A stretch of 64,000 nucleotides of DNA from CAWCWK01 sp963842125 (GTDB taxonomy: Bacteria; Pseudomonadota; Alphaproteobacteria; Rhizobiales; CAWCWK01). Below are positions 9,140-18,324 of the stretch, piece by piece. The number at the start of each line of letters is the position of its first letter. The stretch's first letter is position 1. The stretch spans positions 1 to 64,000 of the forward strand of contig CAWJFE010000002.1 of assembly GCA_963842125.1 (NCBI GenBank), written 5' to 3'. The notes beneath the pieces were generated by a model, which saw nothing but the letters and a program-made list of their open reading frames with translations, did no database searches and was not told the origin of the DNA. A program made the position numbers and the translations under genes.

Positions 9140-9625
9140 ATGAGGTTTCTCATGCTCGCGTCCCCGAAGACTTCCCTCATGGCAGCGCTTATCGCGCTAG
9201 GCGCATTCGCTTCGCCCGCTTCGGCCATGCCGGCCCATCTCGGCGCCGCGCCTGCGCCCGCCGTCCAGTCCGACATACAGCGCACCCAAGGCGTCTCGTT
9301 CTATTACAACTCCCGCCGGCACGGACCGCGCTACCGCATCGTGCGCCCGGGCTACCAGCACTTTTACGGCGGCCACTATTACAGCCACCCCTATTGGACG
9401 CCGGGCTACGTCTATCGCCGCCCGATCTACCGTCGGCCCTATTACCGTTCCGGCCCGACGGTCTCCTTCGGCCTCAGCCTCGGCGGCGGCGTCCCCCTCG
9501 CACGGCGGGGCGGTTCGGCCCATGTCGCGTGGTGCAGCGATCGGTATCGCACCTACGACGTGCGCTCCGACAGCTTCATCGCCCGCGCCGGTGGGCCACG
9601 CGTGCGCTGCCGCAGCCCGTACTGA
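9140..9625 (+). CDS. BA14K family protein
   Basis: The protein has 161 residues with an N-terminal signal peptide (LMAALIALGAFASPASA). A Tyr/Arg/His-rich middle with repeated YRRP/RPYYR segments follows. The C-terminus has the BA14K signature AWCSDRYRTYDVRSDSF ending GPRVRC. BA14K proteins are small secreted or envelope proteins restricted largely to Hyphomicrobiales, first described as a Brucella immunoreactive protein with lectin-like properties. The gene is a good taxonomic marker. ATG 9140 begins the signal peptide, and 9152 is an alternative. Confidence 0.9.
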   Translation: MRFLMLASPKTSLMAALIALGAFASPASAMPAHLGAAPAPAVQSDIQRTQGVSFYYNSRRHGPRYRIVRPGYQHFYGGHYYSHPYWTPGYVYRRPIYRRPYYRSGPTVSFGLSLGGGVPLARRGGSAHVAWCSDRYRTYDVRSDSFIARAGGPRVRCRSPY

Positions 9626-9711
9626 GGGTACGCGCAAGGCTTAACCTGCTTCCAAGGCCATGCTAGGTCGCGGCCGCGCCGTTCGATGTGAGGCGCGGAC
9701 GGGGATCGACC

Positions 9712-12122
9712 ATGAAGTTTTCGCTCGGCTGGCTGAAGGATCATCTGGAGACGTCCGCGTCCCTGGCCGACATCACGGGCGCGCTCGACCGGATCGGGCT
9801 CGAGGTCGAGGGCGTCGAGGATCTCGGCGCCGCGCTCGCCCCCTTCAGGACGGCCCGCGTGCTGGAAGCCGAGCCGCACCCGGACGCCGATCGGCTGCGG
9901 GTCTGCAAGGTCGAGCATGCGGACGGCGTGGAGACCGTGGTCTGCGGCGCGCCTAACGCGCGGGCCGGCATGGTCGGCGTCTTCGCGCCCTCGGGCTCGA
10001 CCATCCCCGGCAATGGCCTCGTCCTCAAGCCGACGAAGATCCGCGGCGTGCCCTCCAACGGCATGCTCGTCTCGCAGCGCGAGATGGGCCTCTCCGACGA
10101 GCACGACGGCATCATCGAGCTGCCCGCCGACACCCCCGTCGGCGTGCCGATGGTCGATGCGATGGCGCTGAACGACCCCGTGATCGACATCGCCATCACG
10201 CCCAACCGGCCGGACGCGCTGGGCGTGCGCGGCATCGCGCGCGACCTCGCCGCGGCCGAGCTCGGCTCGCTTCTCCCCTTCGAGGATCCGCCGGTACCGG
10301 GCGCCTATCCGAACCCGCGGGCGATCACGCTCGATTTCGCCGGAAACGAGCCCGCGTGTCTCGCATTCGCGGGCCGCACCATCCGGGGCGTCACCAATGG
10401 TGTCTCGCCGGCCTGGATGCAGGCCCGTCTGCGCGCCGTGGGCCTGCGCCCCATCAACGCGCTGGCCGACATCACCAATTACGTGATGATGGACCGCAAC
10501 CGGCCCCTCCACGCCTATGACGCGGACCGTCTGACGGGCGCGATCGGCGCCCGGATGGGCCGCGCCGGCGAGCGCTTCGAGGCTCTGAACGGCCAGACCT
10601 ACGAGGTCGCCGAGACCGACTGCGTTATCGCCGACGAGGCGGGCGTGCTGGGGCTGGGCGGTATCATCGGCGGCATGACGTCCGGCTGCACCGCCGAGAC
10701 GACGACCGTCTTCCTGGAGTCCGCCCTCTTCGACCGCTCCCGCATCGCCCGCACCGGTCGCCGACTCGGCCTCAACACCGATGCGCGCTACCGCTTCGAG
10801 CGCGGCATCGACCCCGAGTTCACCGTACCGGGGCTCGAACTCGCTACCCGCCTCGTCCTCGAGATATCTGCGGCGGCGAGGCGAGCGAGGTCACGCTTGG
10901 CGGCACGATCCCCGAAGAGGCTCGGATCATCCAGCTACCGAAGGGCGAGGTGAAACGGCTGACCGGGCTCGAACTACCGGGGAGCCTCGTCAAGATCATT
11001 CTCGATTCGCTCGGCTTCTGGGCGTCGGGCCGCGGCGACCTGATGGTCGCGGTCCCCTCCTGGCGACCCGATGTTCAGGGCGCGGCCGATCTCGTCGAGG
11101 AGGTCGCGCGCATCCACGGCATCGACGAGGTGCCCGCGACGCCCCTCCCCCGAGAGCCGGGCGTGCCGAAGCCCATCCTGACGGCGCCCCAGCGGCGCAA
11201 CGGGCTCGCCCGCCGGGCGCTCGCCGCGCGCGGGCTCATCGAGGCCGTCACCTGGTCCTTCCTGCCCGAAGCCGAGGCCACGCTCTTCGGTGGAGGATCG
11301 CAGGCGCTCAAGCTCGCCAACCCGATCAGCCAGGACATGTCCGACATGCGCCCGTCGCTCCTGCCGGGCCTTATCGCCGCGGCTCAGCGCAACGCCAATA
11401 TGGGCGAGCCTGACGCGGCGCTCTTCGAGCTCGGCCAGGTCTTCACCGGCGACGCACCCGAGGATCAGCATACGCATGCGACCGGCCTTCGCCGTGCCGG
11501 CGCGACGCTGACCGGATCGGGGCGAGACTGGCGCGAGAGCGGCCAAGTCGATGCCTATGTCGCCAAGGCCGACGCGATGGCCCTCCTCGCCGAGCTCGGC
11601 ATCGCCATCGACAAGCTCAACGTCGCGGCAGAGGCGCCCGATTGGTATCATCCCGGCCGCTCCGGCGTTCTCAAGCTCGGGCCGAAGACCGTGCTCGCGC
11701 ATTTCGGCGCGCTCCACCCCCGCGTCCTGGACGCCATGGACGCGGGTGGCCCGATGGTGGCCTTCGAGGTGTTGCTCGACGCACTGCCTGGCCAGAAGCG
11801 CAAAGCGACCCGCGCCCGGCCGCCGCTCGATCTCGCCATCCTCCAGCCCGTACGGCGCGACTTCGCCTTCGTCGTCGACAGGGCCATCCCCGCGCTCGAC
11901 ATCGTCCGCGCGGCGGCCAGGGCCGATCAGAAGCTCGTGACGGGCGTTCGCGTCTTCGACGTCTTCGAGGGCGCGAGTCTCGGCGCAGACAGGAAGTCGG
12001 TCGCCATCGAGGTCACCCTCCAGCCCCGCGCCAACACCTTGACCGACGAGGCGATCGAGACCGTCTCGCAGGGCGTCGTCGCGGGCGTCGAGAAGGCGAC
12101 GGGAGCGGTCCTCAGGGGCTGA
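9712..12122 (+). pseudogene. pheT: Phenylalanyl-tRNA synthetase beta subunit, 2-bp frameshift as sequenced
   Basis: PheT binds tRNA-Phe and holds the editing site; it works with PheS. The first frame, from ATG 9712, has the EMAP-like tRNA-binding domain (HPDADRLRVCKVE) and the B3/B4 editing region (ITNYVMMDRNRPLHAYD). At 10861-10870, gagatatctg replaces the expected gagatctg, a duplicated AT dinucleotide. The frame is lost at ATRLVLEI. The other frame continues with KRLTGLELPG, the catalytic-like module and the anticodon-binding domain to 12122. Removing AT gives 802 residues, the usual length. The gene is essential, so an error in the sequence is the simplest reading. pheS is not directly upstream. 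Confidence 0.9.
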
Positions 12123-12152
12123 TGCTCTCCGGACGGAAGGCATAGCGAGCGA

Positions 12153-12170
12153 GGGGGACCCTGCCCCCTG
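12153..12170. terminator. Hairpin between convergent pheT and YHS genes
   Basis: AGGGGG at 12153-12158 pairs with CCCCCT at 12165-12170. No clear T-run follows, so termination function is only suggested by its place between two convergent genes. Confidence 0.4.
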
Positions 12171-12193
12171 CTCTTCACGAGCCCCGACCGTCC

Positions 12194-12706
12194 TCAGAGA
12201 TCGTTCGGCGCCACGTTCTTGATCTGCGGCCAATAGCCATCCGCAGCCTTCAGCTTGTTGGCCAGATCGGCCGCCCAGCGGGTGCGGACATTGGTGTTGA
12301 CGTTGAGATAGAGCGTGTCGTCGACGATCGAGAAGGCCTGCGGGTCGATGTCGACCTTCTGGCCATAGGACGTACCGAAGGCGCAGAAGCCGCCATAGGC
12401 GGGTGCATAGCGGGCCGGCGAAGCGACAAAGGCGTCGCGATTGGCGGCCGAGGCGAAGCGATAGGTCGCGCCCTCGTGCGAGGCCGTGAACTCGGGCGAA
12501 CCTTCGACGGCGCGGCCCTGCGTGAAATAGGCGACCGGATCATGGCCCTTGATGGCGATCGCGCCGTCCTCGAGATTCACCGGCGCTGGCGACGCGTAGT
12601 CGAAGGCGTGGGAGACGGTGGGCACGGCCACGTAGAGGCCGGCCGCGAAGACCGAAGAGAAGAGGATGCGGCGGGCGAGGAGGCGGGCGGTCGGGATGCG
12701 GGTCAT
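12194..12706 (-). CDS. YHS domain-containing secreted protein
   Basis: The protein has 170 residues with a twin-arginine-like, hydrophobic N-terminus (ARRILFSSVFAAGLYVAVPTVSHA), so it is probably exported. The rest is one YHS domain: IAIKGHDPVAYFTQG, then YRFASAANRDAFVASPARYAPAYGGFCA. YHS domains are suspected metal-binding modules. Free-standing exported versions are common in alphaproteobacteria and have no defined role. It ends convergent with pheT. Confidence 0.85.
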   Translation of the reverse strand: MTRIPTARLLARRILFSSVFAAGLYVAVPTVSHAFDYASPAPVNLEDGAIAIKGHDPVAYFTQGRAVEGSPEFTASHEGATYRFASAANRDAFVASPARYAPAYGGFCAFGTSYGQKVDIDPQAFSIVDDTLYLNVNTNVRTRWAADLANKLKAADGYWPQIKNVAPNDL

Positions 12707-12796
12707 GGGGGCTCCGATGGTGCGGGGTCTGGGACGCCGCGAGCCTAGACCGACGCCCTGCCCGGCGTCGCATCAAGCCGCCTGACACCCGATCAC

Positions 12797-12887
12797 AGCG
12801 CCGCGAGCCGGACAAGAGCGCCGCGAGCCGAAGTTTGGTAGCGCGGCGGCGCTACGCGGTCTCGGCGACGCTACGCGGTCTCGGCGG
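12797..12887. repeat. Two short tandem duplications downstream of the SDR gene
   Basis: agcgccgcgagccg occurs at 12797-12810 and 12817-12830 (20-bp period). A 19-bp unit is duplicated at 12850-12868 and 12869-12887 with one mismatch. The second duplication copies the last codons and stop of the SDR gene, so the AETA-stop end exists twice in a row. Confidence 0.9.
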
Positions 12888-13788
12888 CCAGAACGGCGCG
12901 CAGGCCTTCCCGATAGGTCGGATGGGCGAGCGCATAGCCGGGCGTCGTCTTGAGGCGCGCATTGGAGACCCGTCGGTTGGCGCCGTAGAACTGCCGGCCC
13001 ATCGGCGAGAGGTCGGCGCCCTCGAAGGAGACCTCGGGCGGTGCGGGCAGGCCGAGGAGATCGGCCCCGAAGGCCACGACATCCTGTGGCGGCGCCGGCT
13101 CGTCGTCGACGACGTTGACCGTGCGGCTCTCGCGCACGGCCATGCCGGCGAGCACGGCACCCACGATATCGTCGACATGGATACGGTTGAAGACCTGGCC
13201 CGGCTTCACGATCCGTCGGGCCCGGCCCTCGCGCAGGGCGTCGAGCTGGCTGCGGCCCGGTCCGTAGATGCCGCCAAGGCGGAAGATCTGCGCCGGCAGC
13301 CGCCGCGATTGCGCCAGCGCCTGCCAGCCAGCCTCGGCGGAGATCCGCGTGCGAGCGCGGGGGCTGTCGAGATCGGGCGAGGCGGTCTCGTCGATCCAGG
13401 CGCCGTCATAGTCGCCGTAGACGCCGATGGTCGAGAGATAGCCGAGCCAGACGAGATCGGGCGCGGCGACGATATCGCCCGCGTGATGGGCGAGGACCGG
13501 GTCGAGGGCGCCATCCTGGCCGCGCGGCGGCGAGATGCTGGAGAGGATGTGAGTCGCATCGCCGAGCGCGACAGCCACCTGGGGGGTGTGCGAGGCGCCG
13601 TCGAAGACGACGGTCTCGATCCCCCGCCCGCACAGCTCTTCGGCCTTGCTCAGGCCGCGCACGGTGCCGCCGACCGACCATCCGAGCGCGAGCGCGCGCG
13701 CCGCCAGCACCTGCGCCGAATAGCCGAGACCGAAGATGAAAAGGCGGCCGGGTGCGGCGGAGACGGCGGGGCTCGCGGGAGCTGTCAT
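12871..13788 (-). CDS. NAD-dependent epimerase/dehydratase-like SDR protein
   Basis: The protein has 305 residues from ATG 13788, which overlaps the queG stop as ATGA. Its Rossmann start is GLGYSAQVLAARAL, the variant seen in YeeZ-like extended SDRs. YLSTIGVYGDYDG supplies the Ser and Tyr of the active site, but the usual YxxxK lysine is not evident. FRLGGIYGPGRSQLD and NRIHVDDIVGAV follow. YeeZ-like proteins have no established substrate. Transcriptional and translational coupling with queG is clear. Confidence 0.85.
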   Translation of the reverse strand: MTAPASPAVSAAPGRLFIFGLGYSAQVLAARALALGWSVGGTVRGLSKAEELCGRGIETVVFDGASHTPQVAVALGDATHILSSISPPRGQDGALDPVLAHHAGDIVAAPDLVWLGYLSTIGVYGDYDGAWIDETASPDLDSPRARTRISAEAGWQALAQSRRLPAQIFRLGGIYGPGRSQLDALREGRARRIVKPGQVFNRIHVDDIVGAVLAGMAVRESRTVNVVDDEPAPPQDVVAFGADLLGLPAPPEVSFEGADLSPMGRQFYGANRRVSNARLKTTPGYALAHPTYREGLRAVLAAETA

Positions 13789-15020
13789 GATGGCGGCGTC
13801 TCCGGTGGGGCGTCGGCACGATCCCCGGCGAGGGCCACACGCCACTCCTCGATTACGCCGTCATCGTCCTCGCGTTCCATTCGCATGGCCGCCGCCTTCG
13901 CGACGGCGCCCGGCGACAAGCGCGCCATAGCCCAGACCGCCATCCCGCGCACGAGCGGCGCCGCGTCGTCCAACCGCTCGTCCACGAGGGGGCGCAGCCC
14001 CGCATCGCCCGAATTGCCGATCGCGACGAGGACGTTGCGCACAAAACGGTCGCGCCCGATCCGCTTTACCGGCGACTTCCGAAAGAGGGCGCGAAAGGCG
14101 GGATCGTCGAGGCGGACGAGATCGGCGAGGTCGGGTGCGCGAAGGGCATCCCGCGCGGCCAGCTTCGCCTCGCGCCCCCTCGTCGCGAACTTGTTCCAGG
14201 GGCAGACCGCGAGGCAATCGTCGCAGCCATAGATGCGGTTGCCCATGGCCTCGCGATAGCGCCGCGGGATCTGCCCCCCCGCCTCGATCGTGAGGTAGGA
14301 GATGCAGGCGCGGGCATCGAGCTGGTAGGGCGCGGGAAAGGCCTTGGTCGGGCAGACGTCGAGGCAGCGGCGGCATTGGCCGCAATGGTCGGTCTCGGGT
14401 GCATCGGCCGCCAGCGGGACGGCGGTGTAGAGCGCGCCGAGAAAGAGCCAGGAGCCGAACTGGCGGCTGACGAGGTTGGTGTGCTTGCCCTGCCAGCCGA
14501 GCCCCGCTGCTTCGGCCAGCGGCTTCTCCATCACGGGCGCCGTGTCGACGAAGACCTTGAGAGGGGCGCCGGAGGCCGCGTGTAGCCAGCGGCCGAGCGC
14601 CTTCAACCGTGTCTTGATGACGTCGTGATAGTCGTCGCCCTGCGCATAGACCGAGATCGCGCCCTTGCGCGGCCGAGCGAGTATCGCGCGAGGGTCGGCG
14701 TCGGGCCCGTAGTTGACGCCCAGCATGACCACGGCGCGCACGCCGTCCCAAAGCGCTAGGGGGTCGGAGCGCTCGCCGGTTCGCGTCTCCATCCAGGCCA
14801 TGTCGCCGTGGTGATCGGCCTCGAGATAGGCCTTCAGACGGCCGGGCGCCTGCGGGATGGCGTCGGGCGCCGTGATGCGCACGGCGTCGAAGCCGAGGCG
14901 CAGGGCCTCCGCGACGAGAGCGGCCTTCAGCGCATGGGTGTCGAGGTCAGGCAGGCCCGCATCGCCTCGCGCCGGCGCTCCGCTCGACGACGCCGCCTCG
15001 TCAGAAGTCGAGATCGTCAT
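13785..15020 (-). CDS. queG: Epoxyqueuosine reductase
   Basis: QueG makes the last step of tRNA queuosine synthesis, reducing epoxyqueuosine with a cobalamin and two 4Fe-4S clusters. The 411-residue protein has CGQCRRCLDVCP (Cys 213, 216, 219, 223) and CDDCLAVCPWNK (Cys 266, 269, 273), plus Cys 239, completing two clusters. The active-site segment VDTAPVMEK (158-166) and GLGWQGKHTNL match the family. A HEAT-like C-terminus follows. Its start overlaps the end of the gst gene by 20 bp, and its stop overlaps the SDR start. Confidence 0.95.
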   Translation of the reverse strand: MTISTSDEAASSSGAPARGDAGLPDLDTHALKAALVAEALRLGFDAVRITAPDAIPQAPGRLKAYLEADHHGDMAWMETRTGERSDPLALWDGVRAVVMLGVNYGPDADPRAILARPRKGAISVYAQGDDYHDVIKTRLKALGRWLHAASGAPLKVFVDTAPVMEKPLAEAAGLGWQGKHTNLVSRQFGSWLFLGALYTAVPLAADAPETDHCGQCRRCLDVCPTKAFPAPYQLDARACISYLTIEAGGQIPRRYREAMGNRIYGCDDCLAVCPWNKFATRGREAKLAARDALRAPDLADLVRLDDPAFRALFRKSPVKRIGRDRFVRNVLVAIGNSGDAGLRPLVDERLDDAAPLVRGMAVWAMARLSPGAVAKAAAMRMEREDDDGVIEEWRVALAGDRADAPPETPPS

Positions 15021-15696
15021 AGTGCGCCGCCGGCGAGATGCCGGCCAGCTTCTCGGCGAGGAGCGGGCGAAAGGCGGGGCGGGACTTGACGCGGGCGTAC
15101 CAATCCTTGGCGGCGAAGCCCTCGGCCTTCTCGTCGAGCTCCCAGGGCACCTCGCCTAGATAGTCGGCGCAGGAGAAGGCCGCCGCGGCCACCAGGTCGG
15201 CATAGGAGAGCTTCGGTCCGGCCAGCCAGCGCCGCTCGCGCATCAGATAGGCGATATAGGCGAGGTGGGTCTTGATGTTGGACCGGCCGGCACGAATGGC
15301 CGTCGGGTCGGGCGCGGCGCCTGTATAGCGTTTGACGAGCTTCTCGCCGACAACGTGGCTCGTCACCTCGCGCTCGAACTTGGCGCCGAACCAGTCGCAC
15401 AGCCGGCGAACCTCCGAGCGCTCCAGCGGATCGACCGGCATGAGGCGCTTGGCCTCCATGCCGAGGCCCGTCGTCTCGTCGAGGAATTCGAGCACGGGGC
15501 CGAGGCCGCAGACTGCGGGACCCGTGCCGCCGTCGCGAAGCACCGGCAGCGTGCCGGCCGGGTTCATGATCAGGTATTCGGGCCGCCGGTCCCAGACCCG
15601 CTCCTCGATCAGCTCCGAGGAGAGACCGTATTCGCCGAGCACGAGCCGGACCGCACGCGAGGCCGCGTCAAGGGGATGGTGGTAGAGACGGAGCAT
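15001..15696 (-). CDS. Glutathione S-transferase family protein
   Basis: The protein has 231 residues. The N-terminal thioredoxin-like domain (LRLYHHPLDAASRAVRL, then NPAGTLPVL with the cis-proline) is followed by an all-helical C-terminal domain (RRWLAGPKLSYADLVAAAAF). The arrangement is of the general bacterial GST type. The cognate electrophile is unknown. It is the first gene of a gst-queG-SDR leftward cluster and is divergent from uppP. Confidence 0.9.
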   Translation of the reverse strand: MLRLYHHPLDAASRAVRLVLGEYGLSSELIEERVWDRRPEYLIMNPAGTLPVLRDGGTGPAVCGLGPVLEFLDETTGLGMEAKRLMPVDPLERSEVRRLCDWFGAKFEREVTSHVVGEKLVKRYTGAAPDPTAIRAGRSNIKTHLAYIAYLMRERRWLAGPKLSYADLVAAAAFSCADYLGEVPWELDEKAEGFAAKDWYARVKSRPAFRPLLAEKLAGISPAAHYDDLDF

Positions 15697-15875
15697 AGGG
15701 CGATCTGGGCGGGCGGCGGAGGGTCGTCGAATCCTATAGCGCGAAGCGCGGGATGCGCGAAGGGGGGAGAGCGGGCCGGATCAGCGGATCGAGGGCGCCG
15801 GCGCGGCCAGCCTTAACCCTGCCTTGAGCGCGGCGGAGATAGGCTCTGCCCGCCACCCCCCCCCGCCGGACACGC

Positions 15876-15903
15876 CATGACCTTCGCCGCATGACCCTCG
15901 CCG
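15876..15903. repeat. 14-bp near-perfect tandem duplication over the uppP start codon
   Basis: catgaccttcgccg (15876-15889) is followed directly by catgaccctcgccg (15890-15903). The first copy contains an ATG that opens a five-codon reading frame MTFAA, whose TGA overlaps the real uppP ATG as ATGA. Confidence 0.9.
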
Positions 15904-16706
15904 CCATCCTGCAGGCCATCCTTCTCGGCGTCGTCGAGGGGCTGACCGAGTTCATTCCCGTCTCCTCGACCGGTCACATCCTCCTTCTGGGCGAGGTGAT
16001 CGGCTTTGAGAGCGCGGGCAACACGTTCGAGGTGCTCATACAACTGGGCGCGATCCTGGCCATCGTCACCGTCTATTTCGAACGGCTCTGGACGATCGCC
16101 CGCACGCTTCCGACGCGCCGCGAGACGCAGACCTTCGTCCTCGGCGTCGGGCTCGCCTTCCTGCCGGCGGCGCTGGCGGGCGTCCTTCTCCACGACACGA
16201 TCAAGACGGTCTTCTTCGAATCGCCCGCCCTCATCTGCTGGATGCTCCTCATAGGCGGCGTGCTCCTCCTCCTCGTCGACCGCTACGCGCCAGAGCCGCG
16301 CTATCGCGACGCCTACCAGTATCCGCTGCCGCTCTACCTCAAGATCGGACTCTTCCAGTGCCTCGCGCTCGTGCCTGGCGTCTCGCGCTCTGGCGCCACC
16401 ATCGCGGGCTCGCTCCTGATGGGCACGGACAAGCGCTCGGCGGCCGAGTTCACCTTCTTCCTCGCCCTCCCCACCATGGGCGGCGCCTTCGTCTACGACC
16501 TCTACAAGAACCGCGACGTGGTCACGGCCGACGATCTCGGCCTCGTCGCCATCGGCTTCGTGACGAGCTTCATCGCCGGCTGGTTCGTCGTCCGCAAGCT
16601 CCTCGACTTCGTCAGCCGGCACGGCTTCGCGCCCTTCGCCTACTGGCGGATGCTCGTCGGCGGCACGGGCCTGATCGCCATCTGGATGGGATATCTGGCC
16701 GGATAG
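15891..16706 (+). CDS. uppP: Undecaprenyl-diphosphatase
   Basis: UppP (BacA) dephosphorylates undecaprenyl pyrophosphate in the inner membrane to recycle the lipid carrier of cell-wall synthesis. The 271-residue protein has about eight membrane segments. It has the active-site motif EGLTEFIPVSSTGH (16-29) and the second motif PGVSRSG with its catalytic-region arginine. The start is the second ATG of a 14-bp duplication. A five-codon mini-frame from the first ATG overlaps it and could tune initiation. Confidence 0.95.
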   Translation: MTLAAILQAILLGVVEGLTEFIPVSSTGHILLLGEVIGFESAGNTFEVLIQLGAILAIVTVYFERLWTIARTLPTRRETQTFVLGVGLAFLPAALAGVLLHDTIKTVFFESPALICWMLLIGGVLLLLVDRYAPEPRYRDAYQYPLPLYLKIGLFQCLALVPGVSRSGATIAGSLLMGTDKRSAAEFTFFLALPTMGGAFVYDLYKNRDVVTADDLGLVAIGFVTSFIAGWFVVRKLLDFVSRHGFAPFAYWRMLVGGTGLIAIWMGYLAG

Positions 16707-16751
16707 GCGGACGGGTGGAGACGGGGACGGGAAAGCCGGGCTCCCCGCGAC

Positions 16752-16771
16752 GCAGCCTTAAGCACGGCTGC
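16752..16771. terminator. Hairpin between convergent uppP and NDUFA9-like genes
   Basis: GCAGCC (16752-16757) and GGCTGC (16766-16771) form a six-base stem around an 8-nt loop between two convergent genes. There is no T-run, so this is a weak candidate. Confidence 0.35.
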
Positions 16772-16801
16772 CCCCTCGCCCCTTCGGCCCGATCAGTCCT
16801 G

Positions 16802-17776
16802 TCAGGCTAGCCGTTCGGCGAACTCGCCCGTGGCACGGAAGCGCCAGAGATAGGTCGGCAGGACGATCTCCATGGCCGTCGGCTCGACGCCGAGCCCCTC
16901 GAGCGTGCGCCCCTCGGCCTTCGCCTCGGGCGAGACGACGTTGTCCTGTGCCAGCATCTTAAGCTGATCCGTCGTGAGGAGCGGGTTCGGCAACGTCTCG
17001 AGGATACCGGCCTGAAGCTTCGCGATCGGGCCCGGGATCGGCAGCAGCAGGCGCTTGCGCAGCGTCACCTTGAGCATCAGCTCCATCAGCTGGCGAAAGG
17101 TCCGCACGGAAGGACCGCCCAACTCGTAGACCGCACCCGGCGCCGCCCCACCGTCGATGCCCCTGGCGATCGCCTCGGCGACATTGCCGACGAAGACCGG
17201 CTGGAAGCGCGTGCCGCCCGAGATCAGCGGCAGCACCGGCGAGAGGCGCGCCATGGACGCGAACCGGTTGAAGAAGCCGTCCTCGGGGCCGAAGACGATG
17301 GAGGGTCGCATCACGCTCGCGCCTGGAAACGCCTCCAGCACCGCGCGCTCGCCCGCCGCCTTGGTGCGCGCGTAGTCGGCGTCCGACGTGGCATCGGCCC
17401 CGATGGCCGAGACGTGGACGAGCCGTTCCACGCCGGCCTGCGCCGCGACCTGCGCGATGAGCGCGGCGCCCTTGTGCTGCACCACCTCGAAGCCCTGCCG
17501 GCCGGTCTCGTGAAGGATGCCGACGAGGTTGACGACGCCGAACGCGCCTGCCACCGCCCGCTCCACCGACGGACGGTTGCGGATATTGCCCTGCATGACG
17601 GAGACCTGGCCGACGAGCCCCCCGACCGTCGTGAGGTGCTGCGCGAGCTCGGGCCGGCGCGTCACCGCGATCACCCGGTAGCCGTGCCGCACCAGCGCCG
17701 CGACGACATGGCGCCCGAGAAAGCCCGAGGCGCCGAAAACCGTCACCACACGGTCGAGTTGAGGACGGTCGGTCAT
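16802..17776 (-). CDS. Complex I NDUFA9-like NAD(P)-binding protein
   Basis: The protein has 324 residues of an atypical SDR. VTVFGASGFLGRH (11-23) is the dinucleotide-binding loop. HVSAIGADATSDADYARTK and MRPSIVFGPEDGFFNR match the family that includes the mitochondrial complex I accessory subunit NDUFA9. In alphaproteobacteria it is usually annotated this way and often sits near uppP. A role in respiratory complex assembly or lipid/quinone handling is inferred. The C-terminus (TYLWRFRATGEF) fits the family. Confidence 0.85.
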   Translation of the reverse strand: MTDRPQLDRVVTVFGASGFLGRHVVAALVRHGYRVIAVTRRPELAQHLTTVGGLVGQVSVMQGNIRNRPSVERAVAGAFGVVNLVGILHETGRQGFEVVQHKGAALIAQVAAQAGVERLVHVSAIGADATSDADYARTKAAGERAVLEAFPGASVMRPSIVFGPEDGFFNRFASMARLSPVLPLISGGTRFQPVFVGNVAEAIARGIDGGAAPGAVYELGGPSVRTFRQLMELMLKVTLRKRLLLPIPGPIAKLQAGILETLPNPLLTTDQLKMLAQDNVVSPEAKAEGRTLEGLGVEPTAMEIVLPTYLWRFRATGEFAERLA

Positions 17777-18155
17777 GGCGGTCGGCTCCGAAGGGGGTGT
17801 CGGGAAAGGCGGCGAAGATGGCGTCGGTGAAGGCAGCGAAGGGTGGCGCCGGGAACCGGTCGGCTAAGCCGACCCGCGCTCCGGGCGATCGAACCGGTGG
17901 TCCGGCCTCTCGCCGGGATAGCCGAAGGCCGGGGCGCACTCAAGCAAACCGTTGTCGCGTCGCCTTCCTCTCTGCATCTCATGTTGCATCTCGTGCCGCA
18001 TCTCCTGCCGAGCAGGCCACTTCGAGGGAGGCGCCTATCGGCACCGCTCGCGGCAGGGACCGAGGGTGCGCCGGACGTCTCCAGACCCGCCCCGCACATT
18101 TCACCCCCCGATATTGACACCCGCCTCGCCCCCCCTTAGACGACCACTTCCCATC
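17777..18155. other. Intergenic region ahead of the NDUFA9-like gene and tRNA-Leu
   Basis: No supported gene is seen. The stretch holds the leader of the NDUFA9-like gene on the left and the tRNA promoter on the right. Open frames across it are low-complexity Arg/Pro/Ala-rich readings typical of GC-rich spacer. Confidence 0.6.
18114..18141 (+). promoter_or_regulatory. Promoter of tRNA-Leu
   Basis: TTGACA at 18114-18119 and TTAGAC at 18136-18141, 16 bp apart, precede the tRNA by about 15 bp. The match to the housekeeping -35 is perfect. Confidence 0.65.
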
Positions 18156-18242
18156 GCCCAGATGGCGGAATTGGTAGACGCGCCAGCTTCAGGTGCTGGT
18201 ACTCGAAAGGGTGTGGAGGTTCGAGTCCTCTTCTGGGCACCA
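18156..18242 (+). tRNA. tRNA-Leu (anticodon CAG)
   Basis: The 87-nt gene has acceptor stem GCCCAGA/TCTGGGC, a D-loop with TTGGTAGA, anticodon stem CCAGC/GCTGG around TTCAGGT (anticodon CAG), a long class II variable arm, the T-loop TTCGAGTC and an encoded CCA end. It reads CTG leucine codons. The phage integrase gene lies directly beyond its 3' end, which marks it as the attachment site. Confidence 0.95.
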
Positions 18243-18300
18243 TCTCTCTAAATAACCGTTGCGAAACAACGGGTTGCGGAAGGTGGGACAAGGGTAGGCG
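18210..18300. other. Prophage left attachment region (attL) and possible integrase arm sites
   Basis: The crossover is expected within the 3' half of the tRNA gene, which stays intact. Just beyond are a hairpin (18256-18272) and two copies of aggtgggaca (about 18280-18290 and 18301-18311) that could be integrase arm sites. The matching attR is not in the window, so exact borders cannot be set. Confidence 0.5.
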
Positions 18301-18324
18301 TCGAGGTGGGACACTTCGCGCCGT

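Noticed and set aside
10855..10960. Programmed frameshift in pheT
   Set aside because: The break is a duplicated AT dinucleotide with no stimulatory signal, and pheT is not known to use frameshifting. Sequence error or mutation is likelier.
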